Shown here: positions 49,996 to 58,744 of the stretch, in pieces | Numbering within the stretch: the first letter of the stretch is position 1 | Layout of the letters: each line of letters begins with the position of its first letter | Assembly: GCF_039541915.1 (NCBI RefSeq) | Contig: NZ_BAABHD010000029.1 | Location: forward strand, 310,001-374,000 | Reading direction: 5' to 3' | Source of the DNA: Nibrella saemangeumensis | GTDB taxonomy: Bacteria > Bacteroidota > Bacteroidia > Cytophagales > Spirosomataceae | Length of the DNA stretch: 64,000 nt | The notes under the pieces: model-generated | What the model was told of the DNA's origin: nothing | Databases searched by the model: none | Seen by the model: only the letters and a program-made list of their open reading frames with translations | Position numbers and translations under genes: made by a program

Positions 49996-50888
49996 AGTAT
50001 GATACCAGCGCCAAAGAGTAGCACAAACAGCAGCGTAGTCATGGCCAACTGACCCAGGCGGGGGTTCAGTTCAGCCGGCTGCCGGTGGGTGGCTACCTTG
50101 TAGCCGTTCAGGATAAACAGCGGGAAACTCAGGAGATAAAGCCAGTCCAGGTAATTGTCCCAGCCCACCAACAGCGTATAGGCAACGGCGCAGACCATGC
50201 CGGCAATCAACAACACCCAGTGGTAGGCCGTAGCCCGCTCCCGGCCCAGTCGCACCGGAATCGAGTACTTACCGGTTTTTGCGTCGGTTTCAATATCACG
50301 TATATTATTTACGTTCAGAACACCCGTTGCAAACAAGCCGACGCTAGTGGCCGGTAATATGGTAGCAAAGTCGAAATAAAGGGTATGAAGAAAGTAAGTA
50401 CCCAGCACCCCCACCCAGCCAAAAAAAATCAGCACGGCAATGTCTCCTAAACCACTATAGCCGTAGGGACGCTTGCCGTTGGTATACGCCACAGCCGCAC
50501 CAATGCTGAGAAAGCCCAGCCCTAAAAACAGGTAGAACGTTTCGGGCGAAGCGTCGCGGAAAGCTTCGATCAGGAGCCAGATACCAGACCCCAACGCCAG
50601 CAAGGCCGTGATGATCATTCCCCACAGCATGGCCTTTCGGGTAATCAGACCGGTTGCTACCGCTCGTTGGGGGCCTACGCGCTCGGCAGTATCCTTACCG
50701 GAAATAGCGTCGCCGTAGTCGTTGGCAAAATTGGAGAGAATTTGCAGGAAGATCGTCGTGAGAGCCGCCAGCATGAAAATCCGCTGACTGAACTGCCCGG
50801 CAGCCAGCGCCAGAAAACTTCCCAGAATAATACTGGCCAGCGCCAGCGGCAACGTGCGCGGCCGCGCAGCCGCAATCCAACTCTTCAT
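49992..50888 (-). CDS. menA: 1,4-dihydroxy-2-naphthoate polyprenyltransferase
   Basis: A 298-residue UbiA-superfamily membrane enzyme. It opens with WIAAARPRTLPLALASIILG, the typical MenA N-terminus, and has the first Asp motif in SNFANDYGDAISGKDTAERV with GPQRAV after it, and the second motif in NNIRDIETDAKTGKYSIPVR. About eight membrane helices. MenA attaches the polyprenyl tail in menaquinone synthesis, the respiratory quinone of this phylum. A 24-bp palindrome lies just upstream of its start. Confidence 0.9.
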   Translation of the reverse strand: MKSWIAAARPRTLPLALASIILGSFLALAAGQFSQRIFMLAALTTIFLQILSNFANDYGDAISGKDTAERVGPQRAVATGLITRKAMLWGMIITALLALGSGIWLLIEAFRDASPETFYLFLGLGFLSIGAAVAYTNGKRPYGYSGLGDIAVLIFFGWVGVLGTYFLHTLYFDFATILPATSVGLFATGVLNVNNIRDIETDAKTGKYSIPVRLGRERATAYHWVLLIAGMVCAVAYTLLVGWDNYLDWLYLLSFPLFILNGYKVATHRQPAELNPRLGQLAMTTLLFVLLFGAGIIL

Positions 50889-50898
50889 AATGTTTCAA

Positions 50899-50965
50899 GT
50901 TTCAAGTTTCAGGTTCCATGTTCTAAGGGGCGTAAACCTGAAACATGGAACCTGAAACTTGAAAC
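50899..50965. repeat. Perfect 24-bp inverted repeat between menA and the peroxidase gene
   Basis: Arm 50899-50922 is the exact reverse complement of arm 50942-50965, with a 19-nt loop. The arm text iterates GTTTCAAGTTTC and AGGTTCCATG; an extra GTTTCAA unit lies just before it. The gap between menA and the peroxidase gene is nearly filled by this element. No T-run, so it is not a standard terminator. Confidence 0.9.
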
Positions 50966-50968
50966 AAA

Positions 50969-51559
50969 TTAAATCCCTACTGCTTTCTTAAACTCCGGAT
51001 CATTGGGTTTTACACCGGAGGCAAAGAAGTGGGTCAACTGACCGTTTTCATTAACGACATACTTGCAGAAGTTCCAGCTCGGCGCTTTATCGTTCCAGCC
51101 GTTCAGCGACTTGGTCGAAAGCCACTTGTACAGCGGGTGCTGGCTGTCGCCAGTTACATCAACCTTCTCAAACATCGGGAACGTTACGCCGTAATTCTTC
51201 TGGCAGAAGGCCGCAATATCTTCGTTACTGCCCGGCTCCTGACTCATAAAATTGTTGGCCGGAAAGCCCAGCACCACAACCTTGCTGCCATGTTCTTTGT
51301 AGAACTTCTCCCAATCGGCGTATTGGGGGGTGTAGCCGCACTTGGAGGCCACATTCAGAATAACTACTTTTTTTCCTTTGAAACCGCTCAGCGACACCGG
51401 TTTACCGTCAATAGACGTCATAGTGAAGTCATGCAGCGTTTTAGCCGGCGCATTCACATCCACCGGACGCGCTAAAGCCTCTTTTTTGTTGCCAAAGACA
51501 TGGCCGAGTAAGGTGGAAATCATAAGTACAGCCGATACAAGCAACAGGGCTCGTTTCAT
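50969..51559 (-). CDS. Glutathione peroxidase-family (thioredoxin-type) peroxidase
   Basis: A 196-residue peroxidase with an N-terminal signal/anchor (LLLVSAVLMISTLLGHVFG), so it acts outside the cytoplasm. The peroxidatic residue is C74 in VILNVASKCGYTPQY, the Gln/Glu-Pro-Gly loop is GFPANNFMSQEPG, and the resolving Cys fits C119 in DIAAFCQKNYGVTFP, with W in APSWNFCKYVV. The usual FPCNQF cysteine is Ala here, which is tolerated in the thioredoxin-dependent group. It reduces peroxides using thioredoxin-type donors. Separated from menA by a long palindrome. Confidence 0.87.
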   Translation of the reverse strand: MKRALLLVSAVLMISTLLGHVFGNKKEALARPVDVNAPAKTLHDFTMTSIDGKPVSLSGFKGKKVVILNVASKCGYTPQYADWEKFYKEHGSKVVVLGFPANNFMSQEPGSNEDIAAFCQKNYGVTFPMFEKVDVTGDSQHPLYKWLSTKSLNGWNDKAPSWNFCKYVVNENGQLTHFFASGVKPNDPEFKKAVGI

Positions 51560-51640
51560 CTCTTTTAGGTTAAAATTGTGATCAGATAAAGTTTACGGCA
51601 GTTAAGCATACCGTTCGCTCAGTTGCATCAACAAATTGTC

Positions 51641-53422
51641 CTACATTTTTGTTGGCACGTCGATGCATAATAACCCCATCGCTTTCTGAATCGTTTCCGC
51701 CACAACTTTGGACAGCGCTACGCGGGTTACCGTTTTCTGCGCATCCGGCTCCGACAGGATCGATACGTCGGCGTAAAACTGGTTGTAGGTCTTTGCCAGT
51801 TCATACGCATACTGTGCCAGATACGAAGGGGCATAATCGGCTCCGGCTTCGGCTAAGCGTTGCGGGTACTGGCTGAGGAGGTAAATCAGTTGCTGCTCGG
51901 TGGGATGTAAGTCAACCGCAGGTAATGAGCCTGCCGGATGAATACCCTGCTGTTCAGCCTTCCGCAACACCGAACAGATCCGGGCGTGGGTGTACTGAAT
52001 GAAGGGTCCGGTATGCCCTTGGAAATCGACAGATTCCTGGGGGTTAAAGAGCATTCGCTTCTTAGGGTCAACCTTCAGCAGAAAGTACTTCAGCGCGCCC
52101 ATTGCCAGCATATGGTACAGCGTGCGGGCTTCTTCACTTTCAAAGTCTTCAATTTTGCCGAGATCACGCGTGCGGGTTTCGGCCGTGTCATACATTTCCT
52201 GAATCAGGTCGTCGGCGTCCACAACGGTTCCCTCGCGCGATTTCATCTTACCACTGGGCAGGTCTACCATGCCGTAGGATAGGTGGTACAGGCCGTCGGC
52301 GTAGGAGCGGCCCAGCCGGCGCAGGATGGCAAACAATACCGCAAAGTGGTAGTCCTGCTCGTTGCCCACCACCCAGATGTACCGGTCGTTGTGGAAATCC
52401 TGAAATTTCAGGTCGGTGGTGCCCAGGTCCTGCGTCATGTAGACCGATGTGCCGTCGGAACGCAGCACCAGTTTCTGATCCAGGCCTTCTTCAGTCAGGT
52501 CAATCCAGACCGAGCCATCGTCTTTCCGGTAGAAAACACCTTTCTGCAGCCCCTCTTCAATAACATCTTTGCCCAGCAGATAGGTATTTGACTCGTAATA
52601 GGTCTTGTCGAAGCTCACGCCTATCGTGCGATACGTTGCGTTAAAGCCGGCATACACCCACTCGTTCATCTGTCTCCAGAGCGCTACCGTTTCGACATCG
52701 CTCTGCTCCCATTTCCGCAGCAGCGCCTGAGCTTCCAGTATCAGGGGCGCTTTCTTTTCGGCTTCTTCTTTTGCCATTCCGCCGGCTACCAGCTCTTCAA
52801 TCTGCTGCTTGTAGGCCTTGTCGAACATGACGTAATATTTGCCGATAAAGTGGTCACCTTTCAGACCGGCCGACTCTGGCGTTTCGCCGTTGCCGAAGTG
52901 CTGGTACGCCAGCATTGACTTGCAAATGTGGATACCCCGGTCGTTGACCAGACAGGTTTTTACCACATCGTAGCCGTTGGCCTTCAGAATTTCGGCGACC
53001 GAGGCACCCAGAAAATTATTGCGCAGGTGGCCCAGGTGCAGCGGCTTATTGGTGTTGGGCGACGAAAACTCCACCATCACCGACTGCTCTTTTGCCGGTA
53101 GCGTACCAAAAGACGCGTCACCCAGCATGGTGTTGAGTACATTGAGCCATACCGAATCGGCAATGCTGATGTTCAGAAAGCCCTGTACCACGTTGAAGCG
53201 GCTGACGACCGGCGACTGTTCCTGCAGATACGCGCCAATCGCCTGCCCAATCTCAACGGGTGATTTACGGAGCGCTTTGGTCAGCGGAAAGGTAACGAAC
53301 GTATAAAGTCCTTCGAATTCTTTTTTGGTGGGCTGCAACGCTACCTCTTCTGGTTGTTCAACCCTAAAAAGGCCAGCAATTGCCTGTTGTATATCCTGTT
53401 TCAGTTGCGCTTGTATATCCAT
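51641..53422 (-). CDS. argS: Arginyl-tRNA synthetase
   Basis: A 593-residue class I synthetase from the ATG at 53422; a longer frame from 53500 adds 26 residues that overlap its promoter. It has the N-terminal Arg-tRNA synthetase domain, the HIGH-type motif in SSPNTNKPLHLGHLRNNF, HFGNGETPESAGLKGDHFIG, and LPSGKMKSREGTVVDADDLI with the KMSKS-type KMKSREG. The anticodon-binding DALR domain ends the protein. It charges tRNA-Arg. A TACTTTTG -7 element lies 26 bp upstream on the minus strand. Confidence 0.95.
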   Translation of the reverse strand: MDIQAQLKQDIQQAIAGLFRVEQPEEVALQPTKKEFEGLYTFVTFPLTKALRKSPVEIGQAIGAYLQEQSPVVSRFNVVQGFLNISIADSVWLNVLNTMLGDASFGTLPAKEQSVMVEFSSPNTNKPLHLGHLRNNFLGASVAEILKANGYDVVKTCLVNDRGIHICKSMLAYQHFGNGETPESAGLKGDHFIGKYYVMFDKAYKQQIEELVAGGMAKEEAEKKAPLILEAQALLRKWEQSDVETVALWRQMNEWVYAGFNATYRTIGVSFDKTYYESNTYLLGKDVIEEGLQKGVFYRKDDGSVWIDLTEEGLDQKLVLRSDGTSVYMTQDLGTTDLKFQDFHNDRYIWVVGNEQDYHFAVLFAILRRLGRSYADGLYHLSYGMVDLPSGKMKSREGTVVDADDLIQEMYDTAETRTRDLGKIEDFESEEARTLYHMLAMGALKYFLLKVDPKKRMLFNPQESVDFQGHTGPFIQYTHARICSVLRKAEQQGIHPAGSLPAVDLHPTEQQLIYLLSQYPQRLAEAGADYAPSYLAQYAYELAKTYNQFYADVSILSEPDAQKTVTRVALSKVVAETIQKAMGLLCIDVPTKM

Positions 53423-53447
53423 TCGGCTATAGCCTGTTTTCCGGCTG

Positions 53448-53455
53448 CAAAAGTA
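53448..53455 (-). promoter_or_regulatory. Bacteroidota -7 element for argS
   Basis: On the minus strand, TACTTTTG fits TAnnTTTG, 26 bp before the argS ATG, which supports the shorter start. Confidence 0.5.
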
Positions 53456-53594
53456 GCTGAAAACCGGCAACTCCGGTAAATTGATTGCGGAATTGCACAA
53501 CCTTTATGCCGTTTTACCGTTTGAAAGGATAGACAATCCTGTTTGTAAATCACTGGCCATTGTGTAGATTTAAGCCACTCATTCAGATTACATT

Positions 53595-55226
53595 ATGTAT
53601 TCATCCAAGGTCATCGGGTGGTTGCTGGTGCTGAGCACGCTGCTGGCACCCGCCCGGGCACAACTGGCCCACTCCGTGAGGCTTGAACTGACCACCAACC
53701 AGAATATCGAAGAATCGTTTGACGTAACCCCGCTGGCCGACCGGGGTGTATTGGTCACCGTTCGCCGGGGCGATTTTTACGATACAAGCCCCGCCCGGTT
53801 TCATTTCAGCAAATACGACACAGACCTGAAACCCGTCTGGACCAACGAGTTCAAGCAGGACCCGCGCTTCGAGCCGGTCCTGTCTTACCATAATGACCAC
53901 CACCTGTACTGGCTGTTCCGGGAAAAAGAGTCGGCGGCCATCCAGATCATCCGGGTGAGTATGGAAGATGGGCTGACCGAGCAGTTTACCGGCGATCTGC
54001 TCAATCAGATGGATATGCAGCACTTCAAGGTTCTGGGCAATACGGCCTACGTAGGGGGGTATTACCGCAACCGGCCGGTGGTGATGACCTTTTCGTTTTT
54101 CGACCGTACCAACCGGGTACTGCCGGGTTTGTACGTGAATCATATGGAGATCAACAGCCTGGAGATTGACGAAAACCGCCAGGAGGTCCATGTGCTGGCC
54201 CATTCCCTGAAGCGAAACTGCCAGTTCTCTATCCGGTCCTATACCTACGAAGGCAAGCCGCTGCGGACCGTCAACTTCGACGGCTCCAAATACAGTCTGA
54301 TCTCGGGAAAATTGGTACCGGCCACCGATAATGAACTACTGCTGGTAGGAAACTACTCGACCGACTGCACCCCGTATTCGCAGGGTATTTACATTACGCG
54401 GATCAAGCCCGTCGATACGCCCCGGCCCGATGCCATAACGGTGCATACTAACGACATCCGGTATATCGAATTTTCGCAGCTACAGAATTTTTTCAATTAC
54501 CTGAAGCCCAAGCGTCAGGAGCGGCTGCTGGCCCGGATTCTGAAAAAAAAGGAAGAAGGCAAGGACGTTAAGTTCCGCTACCGGCTGCTGGTCCACGATC
54601 CTATCCCGACCAAAGACGGCCTGACGCTGCTGGCCGAAGTATATTATCCGCAATACCGGGGTACTACGCTTCCCTACCAAGCAGGCATGATGCGCTCGGC
54701 CGACCGCTATTTCGAAGGGTATCGCTACACGCACGCCTTTTTGTGCGGTTTCGATAAGCAGGGCAAGCTCCTGTGGGATAACTGCCTGGCCATACAAAAC
54801 CTGAATAGCCCGGAACTGACAGAGATGGTGCAGGTATCGCAGCAGGGCGACCTGATGGTTCTGGCTTATCCGCAGGATGGAGAAATTCATACGGAGGTAA
54901 TCCGGGGTAGTAAAGTGCTGAAACCCCGCGAAAATTATACGCTGAAGCCTAATTCTGACAACGAGAAAGTTCTTTACTCCACGCACGATAACCTGGCCGC
55001 CTGGTACGATCATTATTTCCTGGCCTGCGGTTTTCAGAAGATCGGAGAGAAAGGATACAGCGGTCCACCCAGGGAGGTATTCTATATCACAAAGCTGAAC
55101 TACAGCCTGAATGATCTGCCGGCTGGCTCCACCACCGACGCCCTGCCGCCCAAAGATCGCGGGTCCAGCCAGCCCGGAACCTCCAGCCAGCAGTCTACCC
55201 GAAAAATTTCCGGATCAGAACGATAA
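53595..55226 (+). CDS. Large secreted protein of unknown function
   Basis: A 543-residue protein with a signal peptide (VIGWLLVLSTLLAPARAQ). The mature part is mostly beta-strand, with repeated blades reminiscent of a propeller (FHFSKYDTDLKPVWTNEF, HHLYWLFREKESAAIQIIRV, YVGGYYRNRPVVMTFSFFDR, TDNELLLVGNYSTD), and a conserved-looking DVKFRYRLLVHDPIPTKDGL stretch with FYITKLNYSL near the end. The tail is Ser/Pro/Gln-rich. No family is recognised and no catalytic motif is seen. Its last 32 bp overlap the convergent DUF2905 gene. Confidence 0.75.
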   Translation: MYSSKVIGWLLVLSTLLAPARAQLAHSVRLELTTNQNIEESFDVTPLADRGVLVTVRRGDFYDTSPARFHFSKYDTDLKPVWTNEFKQDPRFEPVLSYHNDHHLYWLFREKESAAIQIIRVSMEDGLTEQFTGDLLNQMDMQHFKVLGNTAYVGGYYRNRPVVMTFSFFDRTNRVLPGLYVNHMEINSLEIDENRQEVHVLAHSLKRNCQFSIRSYTYEGKPLRTVNFDGSKYSLISGKLVPATDNELLLVGNYSTDCTPYSQGIYITRIKPVDTPRPDAITVHTNDIRYIEFSQLQNFFNYLKPKRQERLLARILKKKEEGKDVKFRYRLLVHDPIPTKDGLTLLAEVYYPQYRGTTLPYQAGMMRSADRYFEGYRYTHAFLCGFDKQGKLLWDNCLAIQNLNSPELTEMVQVSQQGDLMVLAYPQDGEIHTEVIRGSKVLKPRENYTLKPNSDNEKVLYSTHDNLAAWYDHYFLACGFQKIGEKGYSGPPREVFYITKLNYSLNDLPAGSTTDALPPKDRGSSQPGTSSQQSTRKISGSER

Positions 55227-55425
55227 TCAGGTTCAGCAGAATGCTGAGCACAATGCAGGTGACAATCGGGAAATAGAAATCACCGCCGTTGCGGCCTTCA
55301 ATCCGGATGTCGCCCGGTAACCGGCCTAACCAGCCTAATTTGTCACCGAAGAAAAAGATTACAACACCAATCAGCACAACACCAGCACCGATCAGCATAA
55401 TAAGTTTGCCAGTTGACGGATTCAT
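55195..55425 (-). CDS. DUF2905 family small membrane protein
   Basis: A 76-residue membrane protein with two helices (about 8-27 and 53-72). Between them is the family signature GWLGRLPGDIRIEGRNGGDF, which is diagnostic of DUF2905. Function is unknown. The 3' end overlaps the convergent secreted-protein gene by 32 bp. Confidence 0.88.
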   Translation of the reverse strand: MNPSTGKLIMLIGAGVVLIGVVIFFFGDKLGWLGRLPGDIRIEGRNGGDFYFPIVTCIVLSILLNLIIVLIRKFFG

Positions 55426-55555
55426 ACGTTAGCTTTATACGCTTCTATGTCGTCAACAGCAAAGAAGCTGAATCGTTTCACGTTCTGACTTGCTTACCTC
55501 AAATTTATCCGCCTGGTTTTACTGGCATGTGTATGCTATGGCCGGTAAACCGTTA

Positions 55556-57436
55556 TTATCCGTAAATCACGAAGCCCGCTGCCGGTACGGTTATCCGGAT
55601 AGCTTTTCCGTTGCGGGCTTCCACCTCGACATCCGGTGCGCTTACGGTCAGGTCCGTCGAGTAAATACAGCGTAACCGCTCGCCGGCCCGGTGGAGTTCG
55701 TTGTCGATGGTCACCCAGGCAGTCCGGGGCTGATCCGCATCGGTATTAATGGCGCAGAGCAGTTCCTGGTTGTTGAACAGCCGCGACCACGGTACTACAG
55801 ACCGGATTTGACCGCCTAGCATCTGAGGTAAACCAAACGACAGGCCGTCGCCGGAAATCGGCCGCAGGTACTGCCTGCCGCGTCGCAGGGCCAGGTGCTG
55901 CCTCCGCACCGCCAGTATGTCGGCAATTTTTCGATAGGCTTCGTTGTCTTCGTCAAAAAAATGGCGGTTCCGGCTCCGAAACGCGCCGAATTCTCCGCCA
56001 AACATGGCTTCACGCAGATAACGGTCGTTTTTACCATGCCCGTCGAAGCGCTGTTCGGTCCCGTAATACAGGCAGGGAATACCGAGGGTTGTCACGTTTA
56101 GGGCGACAACCGCTACCAGTTGCTGGTCTGTTCCGGCAGCGGCACAGAAACGGGCTTTGTTTTCCCCTTTCCGCACCTGATCGTGGTCATCAACCATAGT
56201 GACCACCCGATTCCGAAACCAGATGTGCGACTCTTTCTGGATAAGCTCTGAATTACGAAACAGACTGAAATACTCGGTCGGGTTTCGGTAACCCTTTACC
56301 AGGTACTCCATTTTATCGGGAATATCGTCGACGCCCAGAGCCGCGTCAATCCCCGTTAGTTCCAGCGTAGTAAAGGCCCGTTGCCGGCCACCGGTGATCT
56401 CCCCGATCAGGTAGAAATTCTCTTTACCAAGGCTCATGGTAAACTCCTTGATCACGGCCGTAAAGTAGCGACTGGCTCCCAGATCCATATGCTTAACCGT
56501 ATCGATTCGGAAGCCATCCAGATCAGCAAAGGCAATCCAGTATTTATACACCTCACAAATGGCCTTCAGGCCAGGCGATGGCTGATAGTCATCCAGTTGA
56601 CCGCTACCGTGCAGAATGTCCTTTAAGGTGAAGAAATCACCCTCCAGGTATTCCGGATCATGATCCCAGCTGTTGATACGCCCTCTGCGGGTAAACGTGT
56701 CCGGAGTCTGAAATTCGGCGGGCCAGATGGCTCCGTCAGGCCAGGCATCCGGGTGCTGGGCCAGATCGATGGTTTGAAACGGCAGTGACGTATCTCCGCG
56801 GCTATCGCGGTATCCCGCAACGACATAAGGACGGCCATCCCAGCGCGGATCTATATAGGTGATGTTACGGTGTTCGTCAAAAGTATCGTAGCGGTCGGCA
56901 TTATAGCCAAACACATCACCGGCATGGTTGAAGATAATGTCCAGAATAACGTAGATGCCGTGGTCATGAGCGGTCTGCACCACCCGGCGCAGCTCATCGG
57001 CGGTGCCAAAACGAGGCTCTACGTCCAGAAAGTGCTGAATGCCGTAGCCATGGTAACTTTCCTGGGAAACGACCTGCTTAAAGACCGGACTGATCCAGAT
57101 GGCCGTGATCCCCAGCCGCTTCAGGTAACCAATTTTGCTTTCGAGCCCTCTCAGTGTGCCGCCGGCAAACCGCCCGCCCGCATCCCGCCAGGTCTCGGCC
57201 TCCGCCCTGGTGCCTATGGCATTTTCGTAATCGTCAGACCGGCGGAACAGGGGTGTAGTTCCGGCAGCAACGGGATTTCCCTCATTATCGAGGTAACCGC
57301 TTTCGTTACCATCGGAGAAGCGGTCGAGCATCAGAAAGTACAGCACCTGATCTTCCCAGGCGAGGGGCGACGGGTAAAAGGGACGGTTGGTGAGCTGAGC
57401 AAAATCAATATCGCTCAGCCGCTGAAAAGAGGCCAT
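55556..57436 (-). CDS. Alpha-amylase family glycoside hydrolase (GH13)
   Basis: A 626-residue GH13 enzyme without a signal peptide, so probably cytoplasmic. The (beta/alpha)8 barrel holds the four conserved regions: LDIIFNHAG, DGFRIDTVKHMD with nucleophile D312, FYLIGEITGG with acid/base E346, and MVDDHDQ with the transition-state Asp D419. The N-terminal LAWEDQVLYFLMLDRFSDGN start and a C-terminal beta domain complete it. It acts on alpha-glucans such as starch or glycogen; specificity (amylase, neopullulanase or trehalose-related) is not resolved from sequence. Confidence 0.92.
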   Translation of the reverse strand: MASFQRLSDIDFAQLTNRPFYPSPLAWEDQVLYFLMLDRFSDGNESGYLDNEGNPVAAGTTPLFRRSDDYENAIGTRAEAETWRDAGGRFAGGTLRGLESKIGYLKRLGITAIWISPVFKQVVSQESYHGYGIQHFLDVEPRFGTADELRRVVQTAHDHGIYVILDIIFNHAGDVFGYNADRYDTFDEHRNITYIDPRWDGRPYVVAGYRDSRGDTSLPFQTIDLAQHPDAWPDGAIWPAEFQTPDTFTRRGRINSWDHDPEYLEGDFFTLKDILHGSGQLDDYQPSPGLKAICEVYKYWIAFADLDGFRIDTVKHMDLGASRYFTAVIKEFTMSLGKENFYLIGEITGGRQRAFTTLELTGIDAALGVDDIPDKMEYLVKGYRNPTEYFSLFRNSELIQKESHIWFRNRVVTMVDDHDQVRKGENKARFCAAAGTDQQLVAVVALNVTTLGIPCLYYGTEQRFDGHGKNDRYLREAMFGGEFGAFRSRNRHFFDEDNEAYRKIADILAVRRQHLALRRGRQYLRPISGDGLSFGLPQMLGGQIRSVVPWSRLFNNQELLCAINTDADQPRTAWVTIDNELHRAGERLRCIYSTDLTVSAPDVEVEARNGKAIRITVPAAGFVIYG

Positions 57437-57460
57437 TGGGCAGGAGCTAGGATGTGCGTT

Positions 57461-57802
57461 TTAATCTATTCCTTCTAGTTTATCGCGGAAGACATACACC
57501 AATTTATGGGTACGGCTTAGTTTTTCAATACTACTCCAGTTATCACCAATAAACGTATAAAATTCACGCATTTTCATATTCCCTATCTTCAGGTGAATTA
57601 CCCTGGGAGGAGGGGACGCCAGAAGCATTCGGTCAGAATAGTCGCGATCTTTTGTAACAATGGTTAAATTATTGTTCCTGGCATAATTCCAGATTTCTGT
57701 ATCGGAAGCAGTAGGACTTCTGTCTCGCTGGTGTAAAAACTCCTCGGTTCTCCAGATTGAAAAATAATAAGGGAGGTTAGTGTCTATAAGATACGTAGGC
57801 AT
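57461..57802 (-). CDS. DUF5615 PIN-like toxin
   Basis: A 113-residue PIN-like protein. Metal-binding acids are visible in YLIDTNLPYYFSIW, SPTASDTEIWNYARNNN and IVTKDRDYSD, with the pattern D-T-N-L-P and T-K-D-x-D-(Y/F) of the DUF5615 toxin group. It is preceded by a DUF433 gene 3 bp upstream on the same strand, the standard antitoxin partner. It likely acts as an RNase that is held inactive by its partner. Confidence 0.8.
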   Translation of the reverse strand: MPTYLIDTNLPYYFSIWRTEEFLHQRDRSPTASDTEIWNYARNNNLTIVTKDRDYSDRMLLASPPPRVIHLKIGNMKMREFYTFIGDNWSSIEKLSRTHKLVYVFRDKLEGID

Positions 57803-57805
57803 ACA

Positions 57806-58042
57806 TTAGGCCGCTACTGGTTGTATAGTATGCTTCCGATCTGCCATTTGGAGGGCAAATTGCAGACAGGCGTCCAGATCTTCAGGCTCTAAATCCGGGT
57901 ACTGGTACAGGATTTCTTCACGGGTTTCTCCTGCAAATAAGTATTCCAATATTGTTTTTACCGTTATACCCAAGCCTCTAATTGTAGGCTTTCCATTACA
58001 TAGGTTTTCATCAACAGTGATCCGATTCGCAATATAATCCAT
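57806..58042 (-). CDS. DUF433 antitoxin
   Basis: A 78-residue DUF433 protein: RITVDENLCNGKPTIRGLGI is the family hallmark (G-K-P-x-I-x-G), followed by VKTILEYLFAGETREEILYQ and YPDLEPEDLDACLQFA. DUF433 proteins are DNA-binding antitoxins paired with DUF5615 PIN-like toxins, as here with a 3-bp gap. It precedes the toxin and probably represses its own operon. Confidence 0.85.
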   Translation of the reverse strand: MDYIANRITVDENLCNGKPTIRGLGITVKTILEYLFAGETREEILYQYPDLEPEDLDACLQFALQMADRKHTIQPVAA

Positions 58043-58191
58043 AGCCGTAACAGATATTTACCAGATGTAATCTAAGACGTAACGGCGACAAAAGCAACCT
58101 GGTTTTGTTAGCCCGTAAGTTGTCCTTCTCTGTGAGACGTATTGCAAAACCTAAAACTGAGTTTCCCAACCTGAGTTTTCAAAACTTGCCG

Positions 58192-58199
58192 TACCTTTG
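58192..58199 (+). promoter_or_regulatory. Bacteroidota -7 element for the Sua5-like gene and cca
   Basis: TACCTTTG fits TAnnTTTG, 15 bp before the ATG at 58214. The leader would be very short. Confidence 0.5.
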
Positions 58200-58213
58200 C
58201 GGGTTATAAACCT

Positions 58214-58744
58214 ATGATGCCAACTCCCCGCGATACTGCCTTTCTGCTCCGGCAGGGAAAACTGATTGGACTCGCCGACGAAACCGGCTGGTCGGTAGCG
58301 GCCGATCCAATCAGCGACGCTGCCGTGGAACGCCTTCTGCAACTGCACCAACATACGCCCGGCTCGTTACCCCTGACCGTGCTCATAGACAAAGCCGACC
58401 ATTTAGGCATGTATGTACAGAAGGTGCCGGAGGTAGCCTGGGATATTGTGGAGTTTGCGGAAAACCCGCTGCTGGTGTGGTATGAGCAGGGCAAAAATCT
58501 GTCGCCGGTATTGCTGAACCAACAGGCCACCGTTGCCGTTCGACGGGTACTGAGCACGGAGGTACAGCGCCTTATCAATAGTTTTGGCCGGGGCCTGCTG
58601 ACCCTGCCGTTCGAAGCGGCCAGCCTGCCCCCGGCAGCAGCTGAACAGACCGCCGGCACCTACGGCACACCGGCCACCTCGCTCCGTAAGCCCCGCATTA
58701 TGCGGTTGGGCTTCAACGGAGAAATTGAATTTATCAGGAAATAA
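58214..58744 (+). CDS. Degenerate Sua5/YrdC-like protein
   Basis: A 176-residue protein with the overall pattern of Sua5/YciO/YrdC proteins (LLRQGKLIGLADETGWSVAA; RLLQLHQHTPGSLPLTVLID; VQKVPEVAWDIVEFAENPLL), but with key sites changed. The usual P-T-D-T-V-(W/Y)-G-(I/L) entry reads ADETGWSVAAD, and the region of the S-T-S-A-N motif reads FGRGLLTLPFEAASLPPA. True Sua5 makes threonylcarbamoyl-AMP for tRNA t6A; this copy probably cannot and may bind RNA or nucleotides only (inference). Its TAA overlaps the cca start (TAATG), so it is coupled to a tRNA-processing gene. Confidence 0.7.
   Translation: MMPTPRDTAFLLRQGKLIGLADETGWSVAADPISDAAVERLLQLHQHTPGSLPLTVLIDKADHLGMYVQKVPEVAWDIVEFAENPLLVWYEQGKNLSPVLLNQQATVAVRRVLSTEVQRLINSFGRGLLTLPFEAASLPPAAAEQTAGTYGTPATSLRKPRIMRLGFNGEIEFIRK

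Noticed and set aside
55490..55675. Short plus-strand frame over the amylase 3' end
   Set aside because: Antisense shadow of the amylase gene with no domain.
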